The translations under genes were made by a program, and so were the position numbers. Below, in pieces: positions 27,233 to 36,959 of a stretch of DNA of 64,000 nucleotides (position 1 is its first letter; the number at the start of each line of letters is the position of its first letter). The stretch is from Fodinibius halophilus (GTDB taxonomy: Bacteria > Bacteroidota > Rhodothermia > Balneolales > Balneolaceae): contig NZ_JAALLS010000008.1 in assembly GCF_011059105.1 (NCBI RefSeq), positions 1 to 64,000 on the forward strand. The letters are read 5' to 3'. Under the pieces are notes generated by a model, which did not search any database, had not been told where the DNA came from, and saw nothing but the letters and a program-made list of their open reading frames with translations.

Positions 27233-28164
27233 CCAATTTTACATCCATACACGATACTGATAATCCACAAGCACTTGTACAGCAAGTACTTGAACTGAAA
27301 CAAAATAGCTCCCCTTCCACTCTCGGAATGGGTAAAACCCTGGGACTCATCTTCTTTAATCCCAGCTTGCGAACCCGCCTGAGTACTCAAAAAGCCGCTA
27401 CTAACCTCGGCATGAATGTGATCGTCATGAATATTAACGGCGATGCCTGGAATATCGAGTTTGAAGATGGGACCGTGATGAATGGTTCTACCCAGGAACA
27501 TATCAAAGATGCTGTGCAAGTCATTAGTGGCTACTGCGACGTGATGGGCGTCAGAACCTTTGCCAAGCTCGAGGATCCTCAAGAAGATTACCAGGAAAAG
27601 GTTTTGAACAACTTCATAAAGCATTCCTCGGTACCGCTTGTCAGCCTGGAATCAGCCACCTTGCATCCCCTGCAATCACTAACCGACCTGGCCACTATCA
27701 CCGAAACCGGAAATAGCACACCCAAAGTAGTGTTAAGCTGGGCTCCTCATCCCAAAAAATTGCCGCAGGCCGTGGCGAACTCATTTTTACAATGGATAAC
27801 TGCAACCGATGCCCAAACTACGGTTGTGCATCCCAAGGGATATGAACTCAGCGATGAGTTTACAGATGGAGTTGAAGTCAGTCATGATCAGGAAACCGCG
27901 CTAAAAGACGCCGATTTCGTCTATACCAAGAACTGGTGCAGCTATGCCCAATACGGGCAGACGCCCCCGGTGGAGAAAGACTGGACAATCAACCAACAGA
28001 AAATGAAACTGACCAATAACGGCAAGTTTATGCACTGCCTGCCAATTCGAAGAAATGTGGTAGCAACTGATGAAGTAATTGATAACTCATTAGTGTACGA
28101 ACAGGCTAAAAATCGCGAGTATGCCGCCCAGGCCGTACTTCAAAATATATTGGAGGAACTATAA
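27229..28164 (+). CDS. argF': N-acylornithine carbamoyltransferase (AOTCase/SOTCase type)
   Basis: Transfers carbamoyl to an N-acylornithine instead of free ornithine, as in Xanthomonas (acetyl) and Bacteroides (succinyl). It has the carbamoyl-phosphate motif FFNPSLRTR and the C-terminal HCLPIRRN of the acyl-ornithine branch. The residue that, as I recall, distinguishes acetyl (Glu92 in Xanthomonas) from succinyl (Pro90 in Bacteroides fragilis) falls in the loop GSTQEHIK here and is Gln89, so the natural acyl group cannot be told. 311 aa; overlaps argD by 4 bases and argB by 1. Confidence 0.9.
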   Translation: MTNFTSIHDTDNPQALVQQVLELKQNSSPSTLGMGKTLGLIFFNPSLRTRLSTQKAATNLGMNVIVMNINGDAWNIEFEDGTVMNGSTQEHIKDAVQVISGYCDVMGVRTFAKLEDPQEDYQEKVLNNFIKHSSVPLVSLESATLHPLQSLTDLATITETGNSTPKVVLSWAPHPKKLPQAVANSFLQWITATDAQTTVVHPKGYELSDEFTDGVEVSHDQETALKDADFVYTKNWCSYAQYGQTPPVEKDWTINQQKMKLTNNGKFMHCLPIRRNVVATDEVIDNSLVYEQAKNREYAAQAVLQNILEEL

Positions 28165-28940
28165 TGCAGAAATTACAGATTATTAAAATTGGCGGAAAGA
28201 TCGTCAATGACGGACAAAAATTAGATAGGTTTATAGATCACTTTACCCAGCTTGACCATCCCAAAATACTGGTTCATGGTGGCGGAAACTCGGCTTCCAG
28301 GCTTTGCAAAAATCTGGATATCCCTATCCAAATGAATAACGGGCGTCGTATTACCGATACACTCACTCTGGATGTAGCTGTAATGGTATATGCGGGCCTC
28401 ATCAATAAAACCATTGTAGCTAAACTACAGGAGCACCCATGCAACGCATTGGGACTTTCGGGTGCGGACCTAAATATCATCCCTGCCACCAAGAGAAGTG
28501 GCACTGAGATAGATTATGGATTTGTGGGTGATATTCAAGCGGATGAGATCAATACCTACTTTATAAAGCGACTTTTGGATGAGCAGATTATCCCGGTTTT
28601 CTCGGCGATCACCCATGATGAACAAGGGCAACTGCTCAACACCAATGCTGATACCATAGCTTCTGTGCTGGCAGTGGCTCTTGCCAAAAATTACGAGATA
28701 ACCCTGACCTACTGTTTTGAAAAAGTTGGCGTTTTGCACGATGAAGAAGATGAGGGTTCACTCATAAAGCATATGACAATGGATTATTTTTCAGAGTTGA
28801 AAGATGATGGCACCATCCACGATGGAATGATCCCAAAACTGGATACCGCTTTTGAGGCTCTTAAACGAGATATCGACAAGGTATACATCAAACATGCTCA
28901 AAATCTGACGACCAAAATAGGAACGGAGCTGGCACTATGA
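28164..28940 (+). CDS. argB: N-acylglutamate kinase
   Basis: Amino-acid kinase fold, 258 aa. It has IIKIGGKIVND at the N-terminus and VHGGGNSASRLC near residue 37 for substrate binding. It phosphorylates N-acetyl- or N-succinylglutamate with ATP. It is shorter than the 290-300 aa arginine-sensitive ArgB group and lacks an obvious N-terminal kinked helix, so it is probably arginine-insensitive; that would place control on expression. Overlaps argE by 4 bases. Confidence 0.93.
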   Translation: MQKLQIIKIGGKIVNDGQKLDRFIDHFTQLDHPKILVHGGGNSASRLCKNLDIPIQMNNGRRITDTLTLDVAVMVYAGLINKTIVAKLQEHPCNALGLSGADLNIIPATKRSGTEIDYGFVGDIQADEINTYFIKRLLDEQIIPVFSAITHDEQGQLLNTNADTIASVLAVALAKNYEITLTYCFEKVGVLHDEEDEGSLIKHMTMDYFSELKDDGTIHDGMIPKLDTAFEALKRDIDKVYIKHAQNLTTKIGTELAL

Positions 28941-29995
28941 CTCAACTGCTAACTGAAGCCACAGATTTATTAAAACAACTGATTGCAACCCGGTCAGTTT
29001 CAGGCGATGAGGGAGCTACCGCCGACCTAATCCAACAGTATTTGGAGGCAAAAGGTGTTCCCGTCAAGCGACAGCTGAATAACGTTTGGGCAATGAACAC
29101 AGCTTTTGAACCCGACCGCCCCACCCTGTTGCTGAATTCACATCATGATACCGTGAAACCCAACTCCGACTACAGCCGTGATCCTTTTCAGCCGACCGTT
29201 GAGGACGGCAAGGTCTTTGGCCTGGGATCTAATGATGCTGGTGGAGCGTTGGTCTCACTTATTTCCACATTCCTCTATTTTTACGAGCAGCAAAACCTGA
29301 ACTATAACTTAGTATTGGCCGCCACCGCCGAAGAGGAAATTTCCGGGGATAAAGGCATTAGTGCTATCTGGGATCAATTGCCTGAAATTGATAGTGCCAT
29401 CGTCGGTGAACCTACGCAAATGCGCATGGCTGTAGCTGAAAAGGGGCTGATGGTGCTGGATTGTACTGCCAACGGGAAAAGTGGCCATGCCGCCCGTGGT
29501 GAAGGCAATAACGCCATCTACACCGCTATGGATGATATCGCGTGGATTAAAAACCACCAGTTTGAGAAAATCTCTAACTTCCTGGGGCCTATAAAGATGA
29601 CGACAACCATCATTAAAAGTGGGAGCAAACATAATGTGGTCCCCAACAGCTGCCTATTTACTGTGGATGTGCGTACTACCGATGCCCACAGTAATGAAGA
29701 AACACTGGATATTATTAAGCAGCATCTTAAGTCGGAGGTCACACCACGATCTACAAGACTCAATCCTTCATCCATTCCGCCGGATCATCCACTCGTACAA
29801 GCCGGGCAAAAGCTGGGGATTACGACCTTTGGGTCGCCCACCCTTTCTGACCAGGCGCTGATGCCGGTACCGTCCCTAAAGATGGGGCCGGGGAAGTCAG
29901 CTCGTTCTCATACGGACAATGAGTTTATCTGTCTGTCGGAGATTGAGGAGGGTATAAATGGATACATTACACTATTGAAACAGGTAGTCCATTGA
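28937..29995 (+). CDS. argE: N-acylornithine/citrulline deacylase, M20 peptidase
   Basis: M20 family dinuclear zinc hydrolase (352 aa). Metal ligands appear in HHDTVKP, SNDAGGA and AATAEEEISG, plus VGEPT. Because the operon contains an acyl-ornithine carbamoyltransferase, the natural substrate is probably N-acylcitrulline rather than acylornithine. It is the last gene of the overlapping block and is followed by a 166-base gap that carries a dispersed repeat before argH. Confidence 0.9.
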   Translation: MTQLLTEATDLLKQLIATRSVSGDEGATADLIQQYLEAKGVPVKRQLNNVWAMNTAFEPDRPTLLLNSHHDTVKPNSDYSRDPFQPTVEDGKVFGLGSNDAGGALVSLISTFLYFYEQQNLNYNLVLAATAEEEISGDKGISAIWDQLPEIDSAIVGEPTQMRMAVAEKGLMVLDCTANGKSGHAARGEGNNAIYTAMDDIAWIKNHQFEKISNFLGPIKMTTTIIKSGSKHNVVPNSCLFTVDVRTTDAHSNEETLDIIKQHLKSEVTPRSTRLNPSSIPPDHPLVQAGQKLGITTFGSPTLSDQALMPVPSLKMGPGKSARSHTDNEFICLSEIEEGINGYITLLKQVVH

Positions 29996-30067
29996 AAAAT
30001 GGCGATAAAGAACTATAGCTTTTATCAAATAATCAGCAACTATTAAACGGCTACAGTAAAAACAAAG

Positions 30068-30100
30068 ATTTCTCTCCGCCAAAAGGCGGATCGAAATGAC
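30068..30100. repeat. Intergenic repeat with hairpin between argE and argH
   Basis: TCCGCC-AAAA-GGCGGA (30075-30090) is followed by TCGAAATGAC. The latter end motif recurs near 55008-55018 and, as GAGATGAC or GGATGAC, at 51822 and 33327. Confidence 0.55.
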
Positions 30101-30161
30101 AACCGAAGTTAATAAATAACTAATAACCAATACACCATTAACAATTAACTAAGAACAAATC

Positions 30162-31451
30162 ATGAAGCTCTGGGATAAAGGACAACAATCGACAAGCGAT
30201 ATCATTGATCAGTTTACCGTGGGTGAAGACCGGGTGTTGGATCTGCAAATAGCAGCATATGACCTGCAAGCTTCCAAAGCGCATGCCCAGATGTTAACCA
30301 GCATCGATATACTTTCGGAAGAACAGTTGGAAGCGCTCACTCACGAACTGGATCAACTCTTGGAACAGGTTAACGACGGCAGTTTCATTATCGAAGAAGA
30401 TTTTGAGGATGTGCATTCCAAGATCGAATATGAGCTCACTGAAGCACTCGGCGACATTGGCAAGAAGATCCATACAGGACGTTCACGAAACGACCAGGTG
30501 TTGGTCTGCTTGCATATGTATGTGAAGGAGCAGATCCAGGAGATCAAAAGCTTAATCAAAGGGCTATTTGAGCAGCTCATCGATCTGAGTGAAGAGCATA
30601 AAGAGGTGTTGATTCCCGGCTATACGCACATGCAGGTAGCTATGCCCTCTTCTTTTGGCTTGTGGTTTGGAGCCTATGCCGAATCGCTGGCAGATGACCT
30701 GCAACTATTGAATGCAGCCTACCAAATTGCGGATCAAAATCCTTTGGGATCAGCGGCCGGCTATGGAAGCTCTCTTCCCCTGGATCGCGAAATGACCACT
30801 AAATTATTGGGATTTAGCACACTAAGATACAATTCTGTGGCGGCCCAGATGAGTCGTGGCAGACTTGAGAAACAAACAGCATTTGCGCTCAGTACCGTGG
30901 CAGGAACTCTTTCCAAGATGGCGATGGATATATGTCTGTATTGTAGTCAAAATTATGAGTTTTTATCTTTTCCCGATGAGTTGACTACCGGCTCCAGCAT
31001 TATGCCCCATAAAAAGAACCCGGATGTGTTCGAACTAATTCGTGCCAAATGTAATGATATCCAATCGTTGCCCAATCAGTTAACACTGGTAACCAATAAC
31101 CTGCCCAGCGGCTACCACAGGGATTATCAACTTCTAAAAGAAAAGCTCTTCCCCGCTGTAGAAACGCTTAAATCGTGCCTGGAAATGAGTCACTTTATGT
31201 TTCAGTACGTACATATTAAAACAGATGTTATTGATGACGACAGGTACAATTATATCTTCAGTGTGGAGTCTGTGAATGAAAAAGTAGAGGCAGGCGTGCC
31301 TTTTAGAAAGGCATACCAAGAGATAGGACAAAACATTGCCGAAGGGACATTTTCTCCTGTAAAGGAGGTGAATCATTCCCATGAAGGTAGTATTGGCAAT
31401 CTTTGTAATGAAGAGATCAAGATTAAATTTGAACAAGCATTTAACTCATAA
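30162..31451 (+). CDS. argH: Argininosuccinate lyase
   Basis: Fumarase superfamily enzyme releasing arginine and fumarate. The signature GSSIMPHKKNPD is at about residues 277-288 and the N-terminal region has HTGRSRNDQV, both typical. 429 aa is slightly shorter than average (450-460) through a trimmed C-terminus. It lies 166 bases after argE and 11 bases before proC, and may have its own promoter or be read through. Confidence 0.94.
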   Translation: MKLWDKGQQSTSDIIDQFTVGEDRVLDLQIAAYDLQASKAHAQMLTSIDILSEEQLEALTHELDQLLEQVNDGSFIIEEDFEDVHSKIEYELTEALGDIGKKIHTGRSRNDQVLVCLHMYVKEQIQEIKSLIKGLFEQLIDLSEEHKEVLIPGYTHMQVAMPSSFGLWFGAYAESLADDLQLLNAAYQIADQNPLGSAAGYGSSLPLDREMTTKLLGFSTLRYNSVAAQMSRGRLEKQTAFALSTVAGTLSKMAMDICLYCSQNYEFLSFPDELTTGSSIMPHKKNPDVFELIRAKCNDIQSLPNQLTLVTNNLPSGYHRDYQLLKEKLFPAVETLKSCLEMSHFMFQYVHIKTDVIDDDRYNYIFSVESVNEKVEAGVPFRKAYQEIGQNIAEGTFSPVKEVNHSHEGSIGNLCNEEIKIKFEQAFNS

Positions 31452-31462
31452 AATCCATTACT

Positions 31463-32263
31463 ATGAAAACAGAAGTCGCTATTCTAGGAGGCGGAAATCT
31501 TGGAGCATGCCTGGCACAGGGATTTAAACAATCTTCTGAAGCAATTGATAAATACCATATTACTGTTACCCGAAGGAATGTAGAATTGATCAACCACCTG
31601 GAGGGTGAAAACATTGATGTTTCTGCTGATAATATTGCAGCTGTAGAAGGTGCTGACATCGTTATTTTTGCTGTTCAGCCTACTCAAATAAAACCCTTGG
31701 TAGAGGAGATAAAGCCGGTATTGGATCCTGAAAGACATATCCTCGCTTCTACTATGGCGGGGGTCAGTAGTGATGACATTGCGGAACTTACCGGTACGGA
31801 GTTTGCAATTCTTCGCATTATGCCCAATACCGCGGCAGCTGTTAACCGGGCAATGACCTGCGTAGAACAGACCCAAAACAAAAAAGCAGAGGCTGAAATT
31901 ATTGAACTATTCGAAACGATTGGACGAACACTGGTTCTCCAATCTGAGCTGATGGAAGCAACCACCGTACTGGGAGCTTGTGGCATCGCCTTCTTTTTGC
32001 GATACATCCGTGCAGCATCGCAAGGTGGGATTGAAGTGGGATTCCATGCTGAAGAAGCACAACTTATTGCAGCCCAAACAGCATTAGGAGCCTCTGCCCT
32101 GCTGTTGGATTCCAACAATCACCCGGAGCATGAAATTGACAAGGTAACCACGCCCAAAGGCTGTACCATTGCCGGACTTAATGAGATGGAACATAACGGA
32201 CTCAGCTCTGCCCTGATTAAAGGTATCAAGACCTCTTTTGAGAAGATTGAGGACATTGGATGA
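31463..32263 (+). CDS. proC: Pyrroline-5-carboxylate reductase
   Basis: Last step of proline synthesis, NADPH-dependent. Rossmann N-terminus AILGGGNLGACLAQGF, central MPNTAAAVNRAMT, and the C-terminal conserved DKVTTPKGCTIAGLNEME. 266 aa is normal. It is 11 bases after argH, so proline and arginine synthesis from glutamate are linked here. Confidence 0.94.
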   Translation: MKTEVAILGGGNLGACLAQGFKQSSEAIDKYHITVTRRNVELINHLEGENIDVSADNIAAVEGADIVIFAVQPTQIKPLVEEIKPVLDPERHILASTMAGVSSDDIAELTGTEFAILRIMPNTAAAVNRAMTCVEQTQNKKAEAEIIELFETIGRTLVLQSELMEATTVLGACGIAFFLRYIRAASQGGIEVGFHAEEAQLIAAQTALGASALLLDSNNHPEHEIDKVTTPKGCTIAGLNEMEHNGLSSALIKGIKTSFEKIEDIG

Positions 32264-32354
32264 GAATGGGATTAAGTAACTGGCTTTTAAGGGGTAAACA
32301 TCAAATTCTCTTCCGGGGCAGAGCACCGGAAGGAGAAAGGATAAATATCAAGAG

Positions 32355-32386
32355 TAGTAGTGACACAGCGCCCCGTGTCACTACTA
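32355..32386. terminator. Hairpin after proC
   Basis: TAGTAGTGACAC (32355-32366) pairs perfectly with GTGTCACTACTA (32375-32386) over an 8-base loop. There is no T-run, so it may be a weak terminator or a repeat. Confidence 0.45.
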
Positions 32387-32406
32387 TCCCATCCTAGAAA
32401 ATAAAA

Positions 32407-32429
32407 GCTCCGTAGCAGAGCTACGGAGC
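32407..32429 (-). terminator. Terminator of the sdh operon
   Basis: GCTCCGTAGC and GCTACGGAGC pair perfectly over AGA/TCT. Read on the minus strand the stem is followed by TTTTATTTT, about 33 bases after the sdhB stop. Confidence 0.85.
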
Positions 32430-32461
32430 CAGATCACAAAATAACAGTAAATGCCTCAAAG

Positions 32462-33226
32462 CTAGGCTTCAGACCCTTTTAATGCGGCTTTCATATAATT
32501 GCGACGCATCTCGGCGATAGCAGAAATGGAAATTCCTTTCGGGCAAACGGCTTCACATTCAGCGTAGTTAGAACAATCTCCAAAACCTTCTTCTTCCATC
32601 TGTTCAACCATAGCCACCGTACGTTCAGCACGCTCAGGCTCCCCTTGCGGCAAGCGATTGAGATGTGCAAGCTTAGCACCGGTAAACAGCGAGGCCGAAG
32701 AGTTCGGACATGCTGCCACACAAGCACCGCAACCAATGCAAGTAGCATAATCAAAAGCCGTATCGGCTACCGACTTATCTACCGGAATAGAGTTGGCATC
32801 CGGAGCAGAACCTGTTTTAACCGATACGTACCCCCCGGCTTCAATAATACGGTCGAAAGCACTTCGGTCGACCACCAGATCTTTAATAACCGGGAATCCT
32901 TTAGCGCGAAACGGTTCAATAACGATAGTGTCGCCATCGCTGTAGTTACGCATATGTAACTGGCACGAACAGGTCATCGCTTTGGGTCCGTGTGCCTGAC
33001 CATTGATCATCAGGTTACAAGAGCCGCAAATACCTTCACGGCAATCGTAATCAAACTCAATGGGTACACCGCCCTCTTTTACGATCTCCTCATTGAGAAC
33101 GTCGAGCATCTCCAAAAACGACATATGCTCGTTAACTTTATCGAGGGTATAATCGACTAACTCACCGGGTTCATTGGGACCTTCTTGTCGCCAAATCTTA
33201 AGGTGAACGGTAAATGTATCAGCCAT
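32462..33226 (-). CDS. sdhB: Succinate dehydrogenase/fumarate reductase iron-sulfur subunit
   Basis: 254 aa subunit carrying electrons from the flavoprotein to the membrane. The N-terminal [2Fe-2S] site is CREGICGSCNLMINGQ with a later CSC, and the ferredoxin-like part has CIGCGACVAACPNSS and CEAVCPKG for the [4Fe-4S] and [3Fe-4S] clusters. Order on the strand is C-A-B. A 112-base gap containing an intergenic repeat separates it from sdhA, unlike the short gaps usual in this operon. Confidence 0.95.
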   Translation of the reverse strand: MADTFTVHLKIWRQEGPNEPGELVDYTLDKVNEHMSFLEMLDVLNEEIVKEGGVPIEFDYDCREGICGSCNLMINGQAHGPKAMTCSCQLHMRNYSDGDTIVIEPFRAKGFPVIKDLVVDRSAFDRIIEAGGYVSVKTGSAPDANSIPVDKSVADTAFDYATCIGCGACVAACPNSSASLFTGAKLAHLNRLPQGEPERAERTVAMVEQMEEEGFGDCSNYAECEAVCPKGISISAIAEMRRNYMKAALKGSEA

Positions 33227-33250
33227 AATATCTTAATTTATCTGTTAGTT

Positions 33251-33334
33251 GGTCACTCCGAGGAAAAAACAACGAGGAATCTTAAGTAAGAATCAGTTCC
33301 AATCTTTAAGATCCTTCGTTCTGCTCAGGATGAC
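33251..33334. repeat. Dispersed palindromic repeat between sdhA and sdhB
   Basis: The segment starts GGTCACTCCGAGGA and ends CTGCTCAGGATGAC, imperfectly inverted ends around AATCTTAAG-type sequence. It resembles the short GTCATTCCGAG / GGATGAC elements common between genes in Bacteroidota. It splits the sdh operon without a gene. Confidence 0.65.
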
Positions 33335-33338
33335 TGCG

Positions 33339-35258
33339 TCACTTATAACTTCTCTGCTTCAGTTCTACAAAATCAAATTCGAGATCTTCTTTGTGGAGCT
33401 CTTCCTGCAACTCTCCGTTCACGCCCTGGAATTCCCAGGCAGCTACGTAAGAGTATTCTTTATCATTACGGAGTGCTTCCCCTTCATCAGACTGGTGCTC
33501 AGCCCGGAGGTGGCAACCGCAAGATTCGTCACGATGTAGGGCATCTTTCGCCATCAGCTCACCAAGTTCAAGGAAATCAGCAACACGACCGGCAAACTCC
33601 AAATACTTATTATAGTTGGCAGCCTCACCCGGTACGCGAACATTATTCCAGAACTCTTCGCGGAGCTCCTGTATCTCTTTAATTGCTTCTTTCAGTCCTT
33701 CTTCGCTACGAGAAATTCCTACTTTGTCCCACATAATCTGTCCCAACTCACGGTGGAACTCAACTACACTTTTGTCCCCGTCAACCTCAAAGAGCTTGTC
33801 GATATGCCCTTGAGCATTATCAGCAGCCTCATCAAAAGCATCATGATCTTTGCTAACATCAGGCAGCTCTTCGCCGGCAATGTAATTACCGATTGTATAC
33901 GGGATAATAAAGTATCCGTCAGAAAGTCCCTGCATTAAAGCACTGGCTCCCAGTCGGTTTGCGCCGTGGTCCGAGAAGTTTGCTTCTCCGGCCACGAAAA
34001 GACCAGGAATATTACTCATCAGGTTATAATCGACCCAGAGCCCACCCATCGTATAGTGAACGGCGGGGAAGATACGCATTGGCTCCTCATAGGGATTATT
34101 GTCCGTAATATTTTCGTACATCTCAAAGAGGTTGCCATATTTGTCGGCTATTGCCTGCTTCCCTTCACGCTCAATGGCGTCATTAAAATCGAGATATACT
34201 GCACGGCCTGTTGGCCCTACGCCCATCCCTTCATCACAAACAATCTTAGCATTGCGAGAAGCGACATCTCGCGGAACCAGGTTACCGAATGCCGGATATT
34301 TTTCTTCGAGATAATAATACCGCTCATCTTCCGGAATATCATTTGGATGACGATCGTCGCCTTTCTCTTTGGGTACCCAAACACGTCCGTCATTACGGAG
34401 ACTCTCACTCATCAGCGTCAGCTTAGACTGGTAATCACCGGAAACAGGAATACATGTTGGGTGAATCTGCACATAACATGGATTCGCAAAAGCAGCTCCA
34501 CGCTTGTGGCATCGCCATGCAGCCGTTACGTTCGAGTTAATAGCATTTGTGGACAAATAAAAAGCATTACCATAACCGCCGCTGGCCAGAACAACTGCAT
34601 CGGCCATCCAGCGCTTTATCTCACCGGAAACCAGATCACGGGTAATAATACCGCGCGCTTTTCCGTCAACAATTACCACGTCTAACATCTCCTGGCGGGT
34701 ATGCAAATCAATTCTGCCTTCGTGCACTTGGCGCATCATTGCCTGGTAAGCACCGAGCAATAACTGCTGGCCCGTTTGCCCACGGGCATAAAAAGTTCGT
34801 GATACCTGCGCACCACCGAAGGATCGGTTGGCAAGCAGTCCGCCATATTCACGGGCAAAAGGCACGCCCTGTGCTACAGCCTGGTCAATAATTTCATTTG
34901 ATATCTGGGCCAACCGATAGGTGTTAGACTCCCGTGAGCGATAATCGCCTCCTTTAATCGTATCGTAAAACAGGCGCCAGATTGTATCCCCATCATTGGG
35001 ATAGTTTTTGGCGGCATTTATTCCACCCTGCGCCGCAATACTGTGTGCTCGTCGGGCCGAATCCTGAATACAAAAACTTTTAACATTGTATCCCAACTCA
35101 GCCAAACTTGCGGCTGCGGATCCACCGGCCAACCCGGTACCCACTACAATAACGTCATGTTTACGCTTATTGTTGGGCGCTACCAATTGAATGTCGTTAA
35201 GATGCTTGGACCATTTTTCTTCAAGCGGTCCGGAGGGAACTTTTGAATCTAAGTTCAT
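33339..35258 (-). CDS. sdhA: Succinate dehydrogenase/fumarate reductase flavoprotein subunit
   Basis: 639 aa FAD-binding subunit. N-terminal [20 protein letters not shown] for FAD, the FAD-linking His region [12 protein letters not shown], and the catalytic [12 protein letters not shown] segment are present. It has the long form typical of Bacteroidota/epsilon-type SdhA with the E-type cytochrome b partner. Reversibility (succinate oxidation or fumarate reduction) cannot be told. 64 bases follow sdhC. Confidence 0.95.
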   Translation of the reverse strand: MNLDSKVPSGPLEEKWSKHLNDIQLVAPNNKRKHDVIVVGTGLAGGSAAASLAELGYNVKSFCIQDSARRAHSIAAQGGINAAKNYPNDGDTIWRLFYDTIKGGDYRSRESNTYRLAQISNEIIDQAVAQGVPFAREYGGLLANRSFGGAQVSRTFYARGQTGQQLLLGAYQAMMRQVHEGRIDLHTRQEMLDVVIVDGKARGIITRDLVSGEIKRWMADAVVLASGGYGNAFYLSTNAINSNVTAAWRCHKRGAAFANPCYVQIHPTCIPVSGDYQSKLTLMSESLRNDGRVWVPKEKGDDRHPNDIPEDERYYYLEEKYPAFGNLVPRDVASRNAKIVCDEGMGVGPTGRAVYLDFNDAIEREGKQAIADKYGNLFEMYENITDNNPYEEPMRIFPAVHYTMGGLWVDYNLMSNIPGLFVAGEANFSDHGANRLGASALMQGLSDGYFIIPYTIGNYIAGEELPDVSKDHDAFDEAADNAQGHIDKLFEVDGDKSVVEFHRELGQIMWDKVGISRSEEGLKEAIKEIQELREEFWNNVRVPGEAANYNKYLEFAGRVADFLELGELMAKDALHRDESCGCHLRAEHQSDEGEALRNDKEYSYVAAWEFQGVNGELQEELHKEDLEFDFVELKQRSYK

Positions 35259-35322
35259 AATCGAATCATGTTAGAATTAGGGAACACGGATGAATTGCTG
35301 TTCAGAATCATCTCGGTTCTAA

Positions 35323-36021
35323 TCAGTAAGAAATTAATGCTGCATCAGGTCCTGCGAAATAGATATACAGCGGGATAAAAAGAAATCCGACGGCCATCAA
35401 AATTGCAAAAATGATACCCACGGTATAAATGAGGGCAGAATATTCGTTGTGCTTCATTGTCAACGATGTAAAAGCACTCCAAAAGCCGTGCCCAAGATGC
35501 AGTCCTAATAAGATCATCACCACCGTATATCCGAAAGCGTATATCGGTTGTTGAAAAGTAGCAATAACGAGTGATTTCAGATCTCGTGCCTCATGCCCAT
35601 TAAGCATAATGGTTTCCGTGGCACCAAACTTAAACGTATCGATGTGAATCACTAAGAACACCAACAATACGATGCCGGTAAAAATCATCGATTTTGCCGC
35701 CCATGTCTGGTGGCTTGACCCACCTTTGCTTTGATACTTTTTGTAGCCTTGCGGACGGGCCTTTCGACGATTCCACCAAATAGAAATTCCGATATAGGCG
35801 TGAAGCAAAAATGCTACAGCTAAACCCGCTTCAAGGACATAAAGTATAAAACCTAAATTTTCTAAGGCATAGGTATACTCATTAAAGGCTTGTGGATCCC
35901 CGAAAAGAGTCAGGTTTCCAATCAGGTGAAAAATTATGAAAAGAATGAGGCCAACTCCTGTTATCCCTGTTAAAATCTTGCGGCCAACCTGAGATTTTAG
36001 CGCGTCTAGAAATGATGGCAT
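35323..36021 (-). CDS. sdhC: Succinate dehydrogenase cytochrome b subunit
   Basis: 232 aa from the ATG at 36021 (an upstream start at 36072 would add 17 poorly fitting residues). Five hydrophobic helices with His residues in FIIFHLIGNL, LLHAYIGI, IHIDTF and LHLGHGFWSAF, fitting the single-subunit di-haem cytochrome b of SQR/QFR class B type. It anchors SdhAB and reacts with menaquinone, which agrees with the menG gene at 57445. Confidence 0.9.
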   Translation of the reverse strand: MPSFLDALKSQVGRKILTGITGVGLILFIIFHLIGNLTLFGDPQAFNEYTYALENLGFILYVLEAGLAVAFLLHAYIGISIWWNRRKARPQGYKKYQSKGGSSHQTWAAKSMIFTGIVLLVFLVIHIDTFKFGATETIMLNGHEARDLKSLVIATFQQPIYAFGYTVVMILLGLHLGHGFWSAFTSLTMKHNEYSALIYTVGIIFAILMAVGFLFIPLYIYFAGPDAALISY

Positions 36022-36262
36022 CGTAGTATAATAATTTGATCTATTATGTTTAATCCATTGCGTTAACGCCAACGTATGGATCCTCGTTCCGAGGGGTGGA
36101 AGATGTGGCGAAATGGATAAAAAGGCAAGGTTATAAGCTCATATTTAAACCAAAATTCTTATTCAGAAATGTTCTAAATTGGAAATTATTTTCACGAATA
36201 AAAATCCTTAGTTTCCGAGTGATGAAAAATATTTTAATTCTAATATTACCTCTCTGCAAAAT

Positions 36263-36883
36263 TTGAAAACTGTCAGCAGCTTAACGCGAACCAGTTTCCG
36301 CGAAAAGGGATCAAAATTTATAGGGTACCTGTTTTCTGTTGCTTCAACTGATGAGTTTGACGAACAGCTTCAACAGATAAAGGCGAAATATCCCGATGCG
36401 ACACACCATTGCTACGGATGGCGTATTGATCCTAATAACCTGGAAGAGTTTGCACAGGATGACGGAGAACCAAGCGGAACGGCGGGACTGCCTATCCTCA
36501 ACAAACTTAAATCGTATGAAGTGGTAAATTGTGGCTGCATTGTTGTTCGCTACTATGGCGGTACCAAGCTTGGAAAATCCGGACTTATTGAAGCATATGG
36601 CCGATCGGCAGAACACTGTTTGCAAAAAGCATCACTGGCCACGCTTATTGCCACTCAGAACTTTAAAATTCAATATCCCTATTCGGGGCAGTCTCATATC
36701 GACCGCCTTAAAAACCAGTTCGACCTCAAAGAACTGAATGCAGAATACCTCGAAGAAGTGACCGTTACGCTTGCATGCCGAACTTCACAGTCAGAACAGT
36801 TTGGAGATGCCCTGCACAAGCTGGAGCACAAAGGGTTTGAGATCGAACTGCTTGGACCAAGCTTTGTAACAATGAGTAGTTAA
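36263..36883 (+). CDS. YigZ/IMPACT family protein
   Basis: 206 aa with the UPF0029 core: FIGYLFSVAST, HHCYGWRI, QDDGEPSGTAG and VRYYGGTKLGKSGLIEAYG at about residues 92-113, then a ferredoxin-like C-terminal domain. The family is linked to translation control (IMPACT) but bacterial function is not settled. The start is TTG at 36263. It is divergent from sdhC. Confidence 0.88.
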   Translation: MKTVSSLTRTSFREKGSKFIGYLFSVASTDEFDEQLQQIKAKYPDATHHCYGWRIDPNNLEEFAQDDGEPSGTAGLPILNKLKSYEVVNCGCIVVRYYGGTKLGKSGLIEAYGRSAEHCLQKASLATLIATQNFKIQYPYSGQSHIDRLKNQFDLKELNAEYLEEVTVTLACRTSQSEQFGDALHKLEHKGFEIELLGPSFVTMSS

Positions 36884-36959
36884 CAGCATTTATATTTGAC
36901 CTGAAAGTGTGCTCGCCACTCCGTACTTTAGCCTGTCAAATTTATATTAAAAGAATGTC

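Noticed and set aside
33966-34685. 239-codon plus-strand frame opposite sdhA
   Set aside because: It lies wholly within the sdhA gene, whose motifs are unambiguous; the translated sequence shows no domain or signal features.
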